A program made the translations under genes and the position numbers. Below the pieces are notes generated by a model. It did no database searches. It was not told the DNA's origin and saw only the letters and a list, made by a program, of their open reading frames with translations. This document shows, piece by piece, positions 9,835-21,485 of a stretch of DNA of 64,000 bases (positions within the stretch are counted from its first letter, which is position 1; each line of letters begins with the position of its first letter). This stretch comes from Cephalotrichum gorgonifer (Eukaryota; Ascomycota; Sordariomycetes; Microascales; Microascaceae): the NCBI GenBank assembly GCA_900312665.1, contig ONZQ02000007.1, positions 1,556,308 to 1,620,307 of the forward strand. The letters run 5' to 3'.

Positions 9835-11811
9835 CTACGTCAGCGGATGCATCACATCCTCCGCGCCCCGAGCGATGACATCCTCCAGCTTCCACCGGGG
9901 CGGCACGGGCTTCTTCTCCGCGCCCGCCCTCGGCCCCTTCCCGTCACGCAGCGGCTCCGTGCCGCCCGCGAGGCCGGTGGAGTACTTCACCTGCAGGATG
10001 TCGCCCGCCTCATCGCACGCCGCCAGTAGCCTATCCATGTCGTCCTTGTTGTGCGCCGCCGACACGCAGAATCGCGCGCGCGAGCTTATCAGCGGTGTGG
10101 CCGGGTACCCGACCACCACCACGGCGATCTTCCGCTTGAGCATCTCATGGCTGAACGCAGACATCTTGCCCGGGTGGTACAGCGCCACGGGGATGATGGG
10201 CGAGTCGTCGTGACCGTACGTGATGTAACCGAGGCGTTTGAGGCCGAGCCGGAGGTACCGCGAGTTGAAGGCTATCCTCTGCAGCCGCTCCTCGCCCTGG
10301 CCGGGGCAGAGCTCGCCGGCGATGACCTTCAACGCCGCGAGGATCTGCATGAGCACCGCGGGCGCGGGCGACTCGGCGAGCTGCGTCGCCGCGTTCGAGC
10401 TCTTCAGCTTCTCAATCGTCTCCTCATCCGCAGCGATGTATCCACCGTTCGCACCGAACGCCTTGGTCAGCGTCCCCATGAGGATGTCGATCTCGCTAGG
10501 GTCAATCCCGAAGTAGTCGCAGACGCCGCGGCCGCGCGGGCCGATGGCTCCTATGCTGTGCGCCTCGTCGATGAACAGGTAGAACTTGTACTTCTTCTTT
10601 AGCTCCAGGATCCCGGGGAGGTCGCACATGGTGCCCTCCATCGAGTACAGACCCTCGATGGCGACCAGGATCTTCTTCCAGGGACGGTGAGTGCGGGGCT
10701 GGCCCTGTGAGATGGCCTCCCTGAGGACCTTCTCGAGAGCATTCATATCGTTGTGCTTGAAGGACCGGATCACGGCGCCCGAGAATCGGGCGCCCACGCG
10801 GATGGAGGCGTGGTTGAGCTCGTCCGAGATGATGAGGCAGCCCTTGGAGACAAGGGCCGGGAACGACGTGGCGTTCGTCACGTAGCCCATCGAGAACACC
10901 ATCGCGGCCGGCTTGCCCACGAAGCCGGCGATCTCCTTCTCAACCTCGAGGGCGAGGTCGGTGGTGCCGGCGTCGCCGCGGGGGCTGCTGACGGTGACAC
11001 CGTACGTCCGGACGCACTCCTCGACGGCGTCGGCACAGGGGCCCTCGGACTGAGCAAAGCCCAGATAGTTGTACGAGCTCATGTTCAACGTCTCGGTGTG
11101 GGTACCGGTGTACTGGAAGGTGCGGTTGTAGTCGGTGGACTTGCGGTCCATCAGCGTGATGTATCGGCCGGGGACGCCGGTGATGGGGCGGGCGAAGCAG
11201 TCGTCGAGGCGCATCTTCAGGCGGCGGACGTAGAAGTTGTCAAAGTCGTCGTTCAGCGGCGCGTAGCCGTTCTGGTCCTTGAGGGCGCGGTAGTGCTTCG
11301 GGTCACCAAAACGCTTCCCGAAGAAATCGCGAGCGTGGCCGAAGGCGATCAGGAGGAGATAGCTTATGTACGTCGTGAGGATGAAGTAGTAGGTGGGCTC
11401 GTCCATAACGGGCTCTTCTAGCGGCTCGCCGTGGTGCTTGCTCACGTACAGGTGGCTTGGGTGGGTGAGGGGGCCGAACTGGGCCTCGACCTTCCTCTGC
11501 AGTTCGTCATTGAGGACGGACGAGGACGACACGAGGGGTTCCGACGCCAGGCTGATGGCGGACTCGTCAGCGCCGCCGACTTGGGTCACGGAGATGGCGG
11601 GGATCTGTGGTGACATGGCCGGCTGCTGGGGGTTCTGGGACTGTTGTCGGGGGCCGAGTAGGGTCTGCTGGGCCAGGGTCTGGTCCTTGTTTGTCTTTGG
11701 GTTCGCGAAGAATTGGCTCAGCCGATTCGCCTTGGACGACGACGGTCGCCTCTCTCCCGATCTTTCAGACATGCTGGAGCTCGAGAACGGGTTCGGCAGT
11801 CTCCGGGGCAT
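9835..11811 (-). CDS. lcb2: Serine palmitoyltransferase subunit 2 (Lcb2)
   Basis: A single exon of 658 residues. It is the pyridoxal-phosphate subunit of serine palmitoyltransferase, which condenses serine with palmitoyl-CoA in the ER membrane, the first committed step of sphingolipid synthesis. It belongs to the alpha-oxoamine synthase family. The sequence shows a disordered N-terminal ~100 residues and a membrane segment at about 141-158 (YYFILTTYISYLLLIAFG). The catalytic core includes SSYNYLGFA (245-253), EGLYSMEGTMCDLP (386-399) and FIDEAHSIG (413-421). The PLP lysine is K450 in GTLTKAFGANGGY. The membrane segment and the LTK context distinguish it from mitochondrial ALA synthase and from Lcb1, which lacks the lysine. 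It is longer than yeast Lcb2 (561), mostly through the N-terminus; Met14 is an alternative start. The 5' flank is unusually long (about 2.6 kb to the next gene). Confidence 0.95.
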   Translation of the reverse strand: MPRRLPNPFSSSSMSERSGERRPSSSKANRLSQFFANPKTNKDQTLAQQTLLGPRQQSQNPQQPAMSPQIPAISVTQVGGADESAISLASEPLVSSSSVLNDELQRKVEAQFGPLTHPSHLYVSKHHGEPLEEPVMDEPTYYFILTTYISYLLLIAFGHARDFFGKRFGDPKHYRALKDQNGYAPLNDDFDNFYVRRLKMRLDDCFARPITGVPGRYITLMDRKSTDYNRTFQYTGTHTETLNMSSYNYLGFAQSEGPCADAVEECVRTYGVTVSSPRGDAGTTDLALEVEKEIAGFVGKPAAMVFSMGYVTNATSFPALVSKGCLIISDELNHASIRVGARFSGAVIRSFKHNDMNALEKVLREAISQGQPRTHRPWKKILVAIEGLYSMEGTMCDLPGILELKKKYKFYLFIDEAHSIGAIGPRGRGVCDYFGIDPSEIDILMGTLTKAFGANGGYIAADEETIEKLKSSNAATQLAESPAPAVLMQILAALKVIAGELCPGQGEERLQRIAFNSRYLRLGLKRLGYITYGHDDSPIIPVALYHPGKMSAFSHEMLKRKIAVVVVGYPATPLISSRARFCVSAAHNKDDMDRLLAACDEAGDILQVKYSTGLAGGTEPLRDGKGPRAGAEKKPVPPRWKLEDVIARGAEDVMHPLT

Positions 11812-14467
11812 GTCTATCAGGGACGGAGCGTAAGGAAGTTAGGGTCGGATATGGAGCAAGGTTTTCTCGACACTGGGCTGGGCGGCACGAGATGTGACGG
11901 CAGCACCGGGTTCCTGCTCAGCTCTCCACGGCGGGCGCAGGTAGGTGATAGTGGGAAGATCAAGACGGAACAAGCGGAAATCTGCAGGTGAGAGAAAAGG
12001 CGGTTAGTATATACTTCTGCCGGAGGAATGACGAAGACGAAATAGATTTAGGCCGCAGGTCTTGGCGGGGTGATGGGTGCATGAGGATGGATGCATGGGA
12101 TCCGATCATCTCGCGTGATAGGTTCCTCGTAGGTGTGGGCGGGATGAGGCGAGGTTCGCGGTGGAGATTGAGAGGCACGTATGGCGGGAAGGTGCTACCC
12201 ACCAACCACCAGGCACGCACCGGATCAAGGGAGAAGGTGCGAGGTGGAAGGAAGTTGGAAGCGCCCGAGCCGCCATTGACAGCCACACAGATGCAAGATC
12301 TCATCCACCAGCCATGAGGATAGTAGTTAAGGTGGAGGAAAGATACTCACGTCGAACGATGGAAGAACAGTCGATCTTTGGGGGATCAACGTCCTAGGTT
12401 GCTCCGGTCGACAAGGCGGCCACGGAGGAAAAAAGAGGCGAGGGCGAGGGCGAGTTCGCGGCAATTGAATCGGCGCAAGTTAATGTATTGCTGATAAAGG
12501 CGGAGAAGAAACAAGTCGTCTGTCTCGACTATCGCCTGAGGGTGTCCTGGCCGAACGAATCAACAAGCCGAGTTCCGTTTTGTTTGGCGATGTTCCGCGA
12601 TCGTGCCTATGATCTTCCGCTGGACCCGGGAGCTCCGGATGGGCCGGAGAAGTATAGGGCGGAGAGCAACAGCCTTGCAGGTAGAATTAAGAGGTAGAGA
12701 AACCAGAGGCTGACGGGGAGAAAGCCGGGAGAGGGAGAACGAGGAAGAGAAAGGGAGAAAGAAAGGAGGTTCACAAAGGAACGAAAATCAACCTGTGGAG
12801 TATTACGGGTAGAGTAGCGTAGCTCAGTACTAGTAGTCAGTCCTAGGCGAGAAGCAGCCGGGAATAGGAAGGGAGCTAGTCGCAGTTGAGTCTAGGAAAT
12901 TTTTTTCCCTCTCGGCGGCCTCGGGGGTCAGGGGTAGGCTCACGGGGGTGAATGAAGATGTGATTTGGCAGTGTGATCCTCGCTGGTATTACAGGGGGTG
13001 GGCGGGACGAGAGAAGGGATAGCCCAGAATAGGAGTACAGGTAATACAAGGGTTACCGGGAGGGCTGTAATGAAAGAGGGAGGATTGGCGCGTACCAGTC
13101 CCACTAAGTCTACGGTTTGCGCGACCCTAGCGTCGCCGGACCTACATGTACTTTGTACAGGTACGGACATGGAGTACGAGGAGTACGAGCTGGATTACCG
13201 GTATTGCAAGTAGCTTCCATCGGGCTTACAGATACCTAAATCTCAGGTGATAGCCCGCCTGCATATCCCATCCGAACGAGCCGTCCCTTTTGATGTGTTT
13301 GCTCTGCATCTCTAACGACGCCCGTGGAGTCGCTCGGGATTTCGGGGTTCTGGGTTTCTTGGAGCGAAAAACAAAGACCTTACCTGCGAGAGCTGGCAGG
13401 TCATGTCTACTACGAGTAAGACCTCGTGGAGGATCTGGAACTTGAGGGGCAGTGTCATTCTCCCAGTGAGTACTTCCTCTCCTAATGACAGGACCGTGGA
13501 GGGGCGCGGACCCAGTCTTTTGGCCAGTTTAAATGATGATGCGGGTTGCCAAGACTCTCGGCGGGTGGGGGCAAGACAAAGGGGTGGGACATGACAGCAT
13601 GACAAAGCCCCGATCCCGATAAGTGCGATGTATTAATTACTCGTAGCGTCTGCCAGGGCTGACCCACCGTGAACGCTAGCTCTGTCTACTTGTACCTGTA
13701 CTCGCAGCGACGGGTACCTATACAAGTCAGCCTGACCGTTCGTTCAGCATGCGCGGAGCACGGATACGTATGTACTGCGTACCTGCACTTGTCTAAGATA
13801 GGTTGCCGCCCTTCCAACAATAAGTAATACCATCTATACGTTCCCTCTCCTGACATCCGTCATGATGGCGATGCGAAGGTAACCTGGATGTATGCTTCCA
13901 TCTTCGGGAGGGATACCGGAGCTGTGGATTAGGCGTCAGAAGAGGTGGAAGCTTTGGGTTTTGTAGTACTTCCTCCTCAGGCGATCCTCAATGCCAATCC
14001 CTTATCCCTTGAATCATCTGAACAAGTACTTCATACCTTGTCAAGGAAGAGACCGGGGACCGAGGAATCCCGACTCGCCGAGAGACGTGCCCCCGGCCAA
14101 TAAGATCCGAGTATTCGTACAAGACCCATCTCCACATTGAGCAAAGTGTGCGCTGGGCGAAGTAAGCATTGAGCATTGTCATTGAGTGCTGAGAATTTAA
14201 GTAATTACCAATTTACACCTGTTCAAGCTGGCCCACTGCGTTGCTGTTAAGGAGGAGAAACAGGTCGGTGCTCGGATCCGACCTCTAATACGCGAACTTA
14301 GAAAGGCTGGACTGGAGGACGAGTCCGAAAATCCGTATAGCCATCGGATCCGGCCTCCAACGGCTGGAGTAAGAGTCCGAGTATTCTCACTTTCCTCATC
14401 AACAAGACTCCTCATTAACGAGACACCGATTATCTACTACCGCGCTATCCATCCAATGCGCTGAGTA
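11812..14467. other. Long intergenic region upstream of LCB2
   Basis: This 2.65 kb stretch presumably carries the LCB2 promoter and leader (right to left) and the 3' flank of the phosphoesterase gene. TAC-rich short motifs (TACGAGTA at 13411, TACTCGTA at 13638, several GTAC-containing variants near 13140-13790) are concentrated here. No protein or RNA gene is supported. Confidence 0.5.
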
Positions 14468-15415
14468 TCATATCACAGCGGCAATTGCATTCTTCTCTTT
14501 ACGGTCCCCTACCACAGCCGCATTAACAAGCTGTGTCGCCCCTCCGTCCCCCACTGTCCCTCGACCAGACCCCAATGCCCTGGAAGCGACCATCCAAAGG
14601 ACCCAAAGCGCCAAATACCCTATGGACGCCCAACCCAGTGTCCTTCCAAGTACTACATTCTCATACCATCTATCCACCCCGTCAAATCGTAGCCACTTCT
14701 CCCCTCTGCCAACATGAATATGCCCACAAACTATCACCCTCGGCCTCGCCCTCCACAACTCCTTGAGCAGTATCTCACAGCCTTTACCTCCATCATCGAG
14801 GTGACCCTTTGGCGGGCCATGTACTATTACCATGTCCGTCCCCTCTGGCACTGAGCCTTCCCACGGTGCATAGGCATCTTCGTATTGGAACGCCCAGGTT
14901 CCGCACCGCGGGGTCCAAGGGCTGCCGAATATTCGGACAGACCTATCCCTCACCGTGAGATCTACGTCCTCATGCTCCAAGTATCGCACATCTCCCCACT
15001 CGAGGTCACCGCGAGCCTTCCCCGGCCGGTCTAACTCCCGATCAGGATGCGCCGCTACGAAGGCGGCGTCTAGCAGCAAGTCGTGGTTACCCGCGATCGC
15101 GATCTTGTGCGGGTGAGGTTGGGAGGCGAGCCACGATAGCTGGGCCTGGATCTCGGCAAAGGTGCCGAACTGCGAGAGGTCGCCGGCATGCACGAGGATG
15201 TCCCCCATAGGGAGATCAGAGGGACTGGTGTTGTGCGTGTCAGAGATGCAGACTATCCTGACTGGTGTCGCGCCGGGCTGGCCTGTTGTTGGCCGGCATG
15301 CAGGCCGGTCATCAAGGCGGCGGGCGAGGTCGTAAAGCCTGGTGGCTAGCTTCTCAGCCACGCTCTTCTTTTGTGCCTGTCCGACGAACGGTCTACTTAT
15401 TGTATTGGCCGGCAT
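14468..15415 (-). CDS. Calcineurin-like metallophosphoesterase (MPPED-type)
   Basis: A single exon of 315 residues. All metal-binding motifs of the metallophosphoesterase superfamily are present: CISDTHN (D59, H61), VHAGDLS (D79), IAGNHD (N110, H111), IVHGPPKGH (H199) and CGHIHVGRGEKW (H232, H234). The order and the HGPP/GHxHxG forms match the MPPED1/2 (239AB-like) branch common in fungi. The natural substrate is unknown. A hydrophobic segment at about residues 259-280, followed by TQLVNAAVVG, suggests the C-terminus is membrane-associated, as in many fungal members. It is divergent from acetoacetyl-CoA synthetase, with 586 bases between start codons. Confidence 0.88.
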   Translation of the reverse strand: MPANTISRPFVGQAQKKSVAEKLATRLYDLARRLDDRPACRPTTGQPGATPVRIVCISDTHNTSPSDLPMGDILVHAGDLSQFGTFAEIQAQLSWLASQPHPHKIAIAGNHDLLLDAAFVAAHPDRELDRPGKARGDLEWGDVRYLEHEDVDLTVRDRSVRIFGSPWTPRCGTWAFQYEDAYAPWEGSVPEGTDMVIVHGPPKGHLDDGGKGCEILLKELWRARPRVIVCGHIHVGRGEKWLRFDGVDRWYENVVLGRTLGWASIGYLALWVLWMVASRALGSGRGTVGDGGATQLVNAAVVGDRKEKNAIAAVI

Positions 15416-16001
15416 GATGATGATGTTTGGTATGTAGAGGTAGGTGCCATGCTTTCACGTGACGAAATCTAGAGCAATAAGAAAACGAAGAAAACGACCT
15501 ACCAGGCAGGCAGCGGAGAGTAAAATCCGCACCTCCACGTCGCACAAATTTAAATTGACTGGATCTCTCCTTCCCTAACTGAAGGGGCTGTTGCTTGTTC
15601 CCGTACCGGATGGGGGAGTACAAATTTATCGAACTTTAACGAAGCGCGAGGCATCGTAGTTCCTGACTGATCTATCCTTCTCAAAAATCCAATCGGAACC
15701 GAGATCGAACTTGCGACTACGAGTACGCCGGAAATGCCCCATTTATTGGCGCTGCTTATCCGCGGTTCATCGTTTCGTGAGCTGAAGTGGAACCTCGTCC
15801 GATGCGCCTCCGAAGCCCGAGGTAAACCGCCGCCATCACACACCTGCTCGTAGATATTTAGTCAAGCAAGACAATGATCCTGCCTCTATAAACTTCTTCA
15901 GCCCATCAATTCGCGTCCCTCGTGCCTAGAGTTGCTCCCGTCCGCCCCTTGAATCTCTCATCCCGCCATAACTTCCGTCCTTTTCTCCCGAAACTACTCC
16001 A
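15416..16001. other. Divergent promoter region (phosphoesterase / AACS)
   Basis: Both flanking genes start outward from here. A TACGAGTA motif is at 15718-15725. No other element could be assigned. Confidence 0.5.
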
Positions 16002-18424
16002 TTGACGGTCGTCATGACGCAGAAGAACGCGCGCGAGGTCCTCTGGACCCCGCCGGACCCCCGCTCAACCCCCATGTGGCGCTTCATTGAGCGCGTGAAC
16101 GAGAAGTACGGCCTGAACATTGCGGACTACGAGGCCCTATACCAATGGTCGATCGAGAATGTCGCCTCTTTTTGGGAGGAAGTATGGATCTTCTTCGACA
16201 TCAAGGCCTCTCGCTCCTACGATGAGGTATGCACCTCACGATTCCAAACCCCATAACCCCGTTTCGCTGTCAGGGACGGCTCTAGGTGAGCATAGAAGCA
16301 TAGCCAGGTCTAACCTGGACTCCTAACCCCCCTTTCCCGCGCCGCAGGTCCTCCCATCGCAGCGCATGTTCCCCAGGCCAGACTTCTTCTCCGGCGCCCT
16401 CCTGAACTTCGCAGAGAACCTCCTCTTCCCGAGCGGCCGCGTGCCGGACCCTACCTCCACCGCCATCATAACGGCCACGGAGCGCGAGTCCGACACCGTC
16501 GAGACCAGCTGGGAGGAGCTCCGCGAGGCCGTCCGCCGGTGCTCCGGCGCCCTGCGCGCCTCGGGCCTGGGACCGGGCGACGTCGTGGCCGGCTTCGTCT
16601 CGAACCACGTGCAGGCCCTTGTGGCCATGCTGGCCGCCGCCGCCGTGGGCGCCATCTGGACGGGCATCAGCCCCGACAACGGCGTCAGCGCGGTCCTGGA
16701 CAGGCTGGAGCAGATCAAGCCTTCCGTCCTGTTCGCCGATAACGGGTCCCTGTACAACGGGAAGGAATGGAGCGGCGTTGCGAAGACGGTGGAGATAACC
16801 GCTGCGCTGAGCAAGGTTGGCTTGAAGCGCGTCGTCATGATTAGGAACATCAAGGGCCTTGACCTCGGGATCGAGGAGATTAGAAGCCAGGGACTTGAGG
16901 CCGGGGAGTATGAGGATTTCCTCTCCAGGTATGGCCCACCGTCCTACATTCCCTACACCTAGGCCTTTGCTGGCTTATTTATGGACTCCCTTAACTGAGA
17001 CGGAATCTAGCGCCCCTGATAAGCCCCTCACCTTCGAGCAACTACCCCCCTCGCATCCCCTCTACGTCCTCTACTCCAGCGGCACGACGGGCCTGCCCAA
17101 GGCCATCGTCCACACCGCGCTCGGCACTCTGATCCAGCACATCAAGGAGCACGGCCTCCACTGCTCCCTGAACCCCGACTCCCGCATGCTCTACTACACC
17201 ACCACCTCCTGGATGATGTGGCACTGGAGCGTGTCCGCCCTGGCCACCGGCACCTCCCTCGTCCTCTACTCAGGCTCGCCCTTCCGCCCCCACGCCCACA
17301 TGTCCCTCCCCAAGCTCCTCTCCTCCCTGCGCGTCACCCACTTCGGCACCTCGGCCGCCTACCTCACCGCCCTCGAGGCCAACAACATTCTCCCCGCCGC
17401 AGACCTGTCGCTCGACCTCTCGCGCCTCCAGGCCATCTACTCCACCGCCTCCCCGCTCCCGCACTCCACCTTCAAGTTCGTCTACTCCGGCGCCTTCCCC
17501 CCGGGCGTCCACCTCGCCTCCATCACCGGCGGGACCGACATCATCGCCCTCTTCGGCGCCCCGAACCCCCTCCTGCCCCTCTACGCCGGCGAGGTGCAGG
17601 CCGCGGGCCTGGGGATGGCCGTCGAGGCCGTGGACTCGCTGACGGGCGAGCCGCTCTCCGCGAACGAGCCCGGCGACCTCGTCTGCCTGCGGCCGTTCCC
17701 CTCGCAGCCCCTCACGTTCTTCGGGCCGGGCGGCGACGAGAAGTACCGCGCCGCCTACTTCGACAGGTTCTCCCGCGGCGTGGGCGAGGGTGAGGGGGTG
17801 GCGCCGATCTGGCACCACGGCGACTTCGTCCGCGTGCCGGAACCGGGCGTGGGCAACCTCGTGATGCTGGGCCGCTCAGACGGCGTGCTGAAGCCCGCGG
17901 GCGTGAGGTTCGGGTCCGCGGAGATATACAACGTGCTCACGCGCTTCTTCGCCTCCGAGATCGAGGACGCCCTGTGCGTGGGGAGGAGGAGGGAGGGGGA
18001 CTCCGACGAGACGGTGTGCCTGTTCGTCGTCACCGTAGAGGGAAGGGCCTTTGACGAGGAGCTGGGGGCGGCGGTCAGGGGGGGTTATCAGGAGGGAGCT
18101 GAGCGCGAGGCATGTGCCTGGTGTGGTGGTGGAGTGTGTGGGTGGGATACCGAAGACGGGTAATGGGAAGAAGTGAGTTTTATTTTTTGTTCCTCCCTAC
18201 CCCCTTTTTTAACCCCTTTTCTACCCCCATTTTGACATCTTGGTCTTTTTTGGGGGGCAGTACTTCGAGATAGGGCGTGTTGGGAAAGCTGACGAAGAGA
18301 TGATACAAATAGGATCGAAGTCGCCGTTAAGCAGATCCTCTCGGGGATGCAGGTCAAGACGAACGCCAGCGTCGCGAACCCCGAGGCCTTGGATTGGTTT
18401 AGGGAGTGGGCTAAGAATAATTGA
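16002..18424 (+). CDS. Acetoacetyl-CoA synthetase, interrupted by a one-base frameshift
   Basis: Four exons are read: 16002..16226, 16348..16928, 17011..18172 and 18313..18424. The product activates acetoacetate to acetoacetyl-CoA (ANL adenylating superfamily) in the cytosol. The order follows animal AACS throughout: WTPPDPRSTPMWRF, LYQWSIENVASFWEE, NFAENLLF, the AMP-binding loop YSSGTTGLPKAIVH (about 290-303), TTTSWMMWHWSVSALATG, ITGGTDIIALFG, HGDFVR, MLGRSDGVLKPAGVRFGSAE, and ARHVP...TGNGKKIEVAVKQ at the end. The frame breaks at a G7 run (18078-18084). Reading six Gs instead of seven joins VRG to VIRRELSARHVP and gives 692 residues; as printed, translation stops at 18161-18163. Both ATGs at 16002 and 16014 are possible starts. 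It may be a working gene with a consensus error or a recently damaged gene. Confidence 0.9.
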
Positions 18425-18914
18425 GTTTTGCGCCCGGGGGGGGGGGGAATAGAAGGGAACGGTTAGATAGCCCACGGGGCCGAAGGGCTTTGGGGGCAAA
18501 GGGGGGGATTCGAACGAATACTATCCATGCGGCACTCTGTTAACCTAGGTATGAGAGAAGAGTATTCTTGAGTTCAGTGAAGGGTAGGCATGGCGCTCGT
18601 ATGGGGGGCTAAGGCTTTTTATCTGGTATAGCCGGAGAAAAGGGGGCGTTGTTGGCGTAGGGTAGTCAAGGAGACATACAGGTATATATGTTCATGGAGC
18701 TCGTTTCTTCCTAGGACTATTCCGACTTTGAAGATGGACCTCTACGAAAGTACATCACGCGGCCCATCTTACTCTCGTTGAGATCGCAGCACCAGCTGTC
18801 ACCCCCGTTCTACCTTCTGCTCTGTCTCCAGCATGCAATGCAGCCTGACCGGTACACCCACATATAACGCCGAACTCATCAATCACCCTTCGCCTGCCCC
18901 CCCCCCACGTCACT
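18425..18914. other. Convergent intergenic region
   Basis: This lies between the ends of the AACS and BRCT-protein genes. It has a G-rich tract and a tRNA B-box-like GGATTCGAACG at about 18507, but no cloverleaf could be built. I see nothing else. Confidence 0.45.
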
Positions 18915-21485
18915 TCACCTTGTCTTAACCCTCCTCCCCCCATCCTCCCTAAGCCTCCCCATTATCCTCTCCCTCGCCTCCGCCGCCTCCGGATCCGCGT
19001 ACCCCACCTGCGTAAGCAGCGAATGGCCCTCCCCATCCAGCCCCGCCCCCTCGCCCTCCTCCCCGGCCTCCCAGTCCCCCGGCGCGGAGTGCCGATCCAG
19101 GGACCCCGAGAGCCGGTCCGACACGGACGCCGACTGCTGGAGGTCCAGAATGGACCCGGGAGCGGAGACGTTGCTCGTTGCGCGGCCCAGTATACCCCTC
19201 CTCCTCCTCGGCTCTACAGCCGGGTCCGAGATGGCGGGGTTCGCGTCCGGGTCGATGAGGGAGGTGAGCTTCGTTGAGAAGGCAAGGAGTTCGTGCTCCT
19301 TCCTCCTGCTCGCCTCTTCTCGTTTCCTCGCTTCCTCCTCTTCTTTCTCGCGTCTCTCTTCTAGCTCCGTCTCCCTGCGGTGTCTCTCTTCCTCCTCTTG
19401 TTGGTCATCGGCCAGGATTCCGTCGTCGTGTTGTTTGGCCGTTGGGGGCAGCCCGGCATCGGGTGGCTGAATGGGCGCCGGGGACTCGGCGCGGGGTACG
19501 ACCCTGGATCCCGCCTCCTTCGGCTTGCTCCTCGTGCTAGAGAAGTCGTCTAGGTTGTCGAAGATCTGTGTCCTCGCCGTGTAGAATCTCGTAGACGGGT
19601 CCGACGTCACGCCGGCCACCTTTCCTCCCTTCGGAGGAGCCCCACCCGCCGCCGCCTCGGGCGTAAAGGCCGTCCTATCGAGCTCGAATGCCTCTCGCGC
19701 CGCCTGGAAAGGGTTACCCCGCGAGGATGGAGCCACCCGCTGCTTGGCGGACGCCCGCTGCTTCAGCTCCGGGAACATGTGCTTCTCGAAGCCCACGCAT
19801 GTCCCCGTCTCCACGCACTCCCAAAGCCAGGCCTCCCCCAAGACTGGTATCTCATTCTCGAGCGCGATCCGCAGCTTCTCCTTGCGGACGAGACCCAGCG
19901 ACTTGCATATGAGCAGTGACGTCTGCCGCCGGAATCTCTCCTCGAACCGCGCGCCGAGCTGGCGCACGGCGCGGTCGAGGTGGTGGAGATCTATCCCCGT
20001 AAACCCCGCGCTGCATATAGTCAGGCCCTCAAAGCCCGCGATCGGGTGGACGGGGAATGGCCGGCCGAGGACGTGGTCGCGGGGGTGGCGGAACTTCTTC
20101 TCTCGGAGGCATCGCTCGATGAAGAACTCCGTGACGATCTCGGCGGAGGCGGTGGCGTTGGGAGGAGGAGGGGCGGGTGTTGCGTGGGAGTCCTGCGGTA
20201 CGACGACGAAGCGGTGCCACGGGTTGAGGGGGGCGCGGGAGAGGTGGAGCTCGTCGAGGGTCGAGCACATGCGGCCGCCGAGGGCCGTGATCGTCTGAGC
20301 GAGGATTTCGCGCTTTCGGGGCTCGAAATCCTGGACGTAAAAGGATGATGTCGAGAAGACGCCGCCATCCTTGAAGGATGCGGCAACGGTGCGGGTATCC
20401 CTGTCGGGGCCGGGGTTGGGGGCAAGCTCGTCGTCGTCCGGTGAAGTCTCGGCGTTGTCGGCTGTAGACGCTTTCATCCCTAGAATGTCAGAGAAAAGAT
20501 TCTCCCTCTGAGAGCTGAGCTTGATGCTAGCAGTCTTCCTCAGCTTCCTCTTGGGGCCTTCTGCCTCGGTGAAAGAGTCCAGGAGCCTCTGCCGCTTCCC
20601 AAGCGCCAGCTCCGGGCTGTCCCTGGCGCCCTTCCCTCGCTCCTCGACGGGGAGGAGCGGGTCGAAGTGCTTCTCATCTAATATCATCCCCCTATCGACA
20701 GTCTGGTCCAGCCACTCTTGGGAGACGACTTTGAGGTTCCATTTCCTTGCGGCGAGGTATTTCTGGCCCTCGGGCTTAGCCACGATTAGATGTGTGCACT
20801 TCTTATTAAGTTCGCCCGAGTAATCGCCGCCGTTCGAAGTGATTCGCTCCTGGAGGGTCGATCGCTCCTCGACTGAGGTCTCGTTGTTAGTTCAGGAACT
20901 GGTATAGAAAGCACCCGCCTCGAGGGTGAAAGGCTCACGGTTTAGGAACCCGGTAAGGCACACTAATAGCCTCCCCCTCCCCGGGTTGGGATTGTCTGGA
21001 GTTGGTGCTGGTGTGCCTGAGATTTCTAGAGGCCGCAGTTGCCATTCCTTCTCGAGGGCAGAGAATTCAATTGGCGCGTCTTCTCTCCAGAGGTCAGTAA
21101 TCGCTTCGATCCAGCCGGCGTCCATGGCCTTCGTGTGGGCCAGGGCCTTGGCGGCATGGCGGTACTTTGCTGTCTCATAGTCGCCGACGAGGAGGTGGGT
21201 GACGTCGACAGTGAGGTCGTTCGTATAGACCCCGCCTAAGTTGATGGTCTTCGCTTCGATATCTTTCTGTGGGGAGGGTAGCCGGTGTTAGTGCATGGGA
21301 TCTAGCTGCTCCTCCTGGCGAGGGAGCCAAAGGCTTTGCAAAGAAAGGGCGGCTAGAGTTGGAGGGCGGGAGGATGAACACACTGTCTCGTTGGGAGGAA
21401 TGCTGGTGCAGCAGATAACTACACCCTTCAGAGGCTGGGACGGGTCAAATGCAGGAGACAGATGTCCCAGATCATCGGTGTCCAT
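18915..21485 (-). CDS. Dpb11/Rad4/TopBP1-like protein with four BRCT domains
   Basis: I read complement(join(18915..20872, 20939..21266, 21384..21485)), 795 residues. BRCT1 is at about 18-105 (GVVICCTSIPP, then DVTHLLVGDYETAKY), BRCT2 at about 135-220 (LLVCLTGFLNLEERSTLQ, CTHLIVAKPEG, VSQEWLDQ), BRCT3 at about 313-410 and BRCT4 at about 423-510 (GLTICSAGFTGIDLHHLD, LGEAWLWECV). A long Glu/Arg-rich coiled-coil stretch follows, then a conserved TQVGYADPEA end. Known role of this family: a nuclear scaffold that binds CDK-phosphorylated Sld3/Sld2 to start DNA replication and activates the Mec1/ATR checkpoint. The introns are 117 and 66 nt, and both joins preserve BRCT reading frames. It is divergent from DCN1, with 1.2 kb between starts. 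Confidence 0.92.

Noticed and set aside
9835..11811. LCB2 as 5-aminolevulinate synthase or Lcb1
   Set aside because: It has a membrane segment and the LCB2 form of the PLP lysine motif (GTLTKAFGANGGY), and lacks a mitochondrial heme-regulatory presequence.
17218..17818. Long open frames on both strands inside the AACS gene
   Set aside because: They overlap a clearly conserved protein in another frame; the GC-rich codon bias of the real gene creates open shadow frames.
18490..18560. tRNA-like B box (GGATTCGAACG) near 18507
   Set aside because: No A box at the right distance and no stable acceptor or anticodon stems on either strand.
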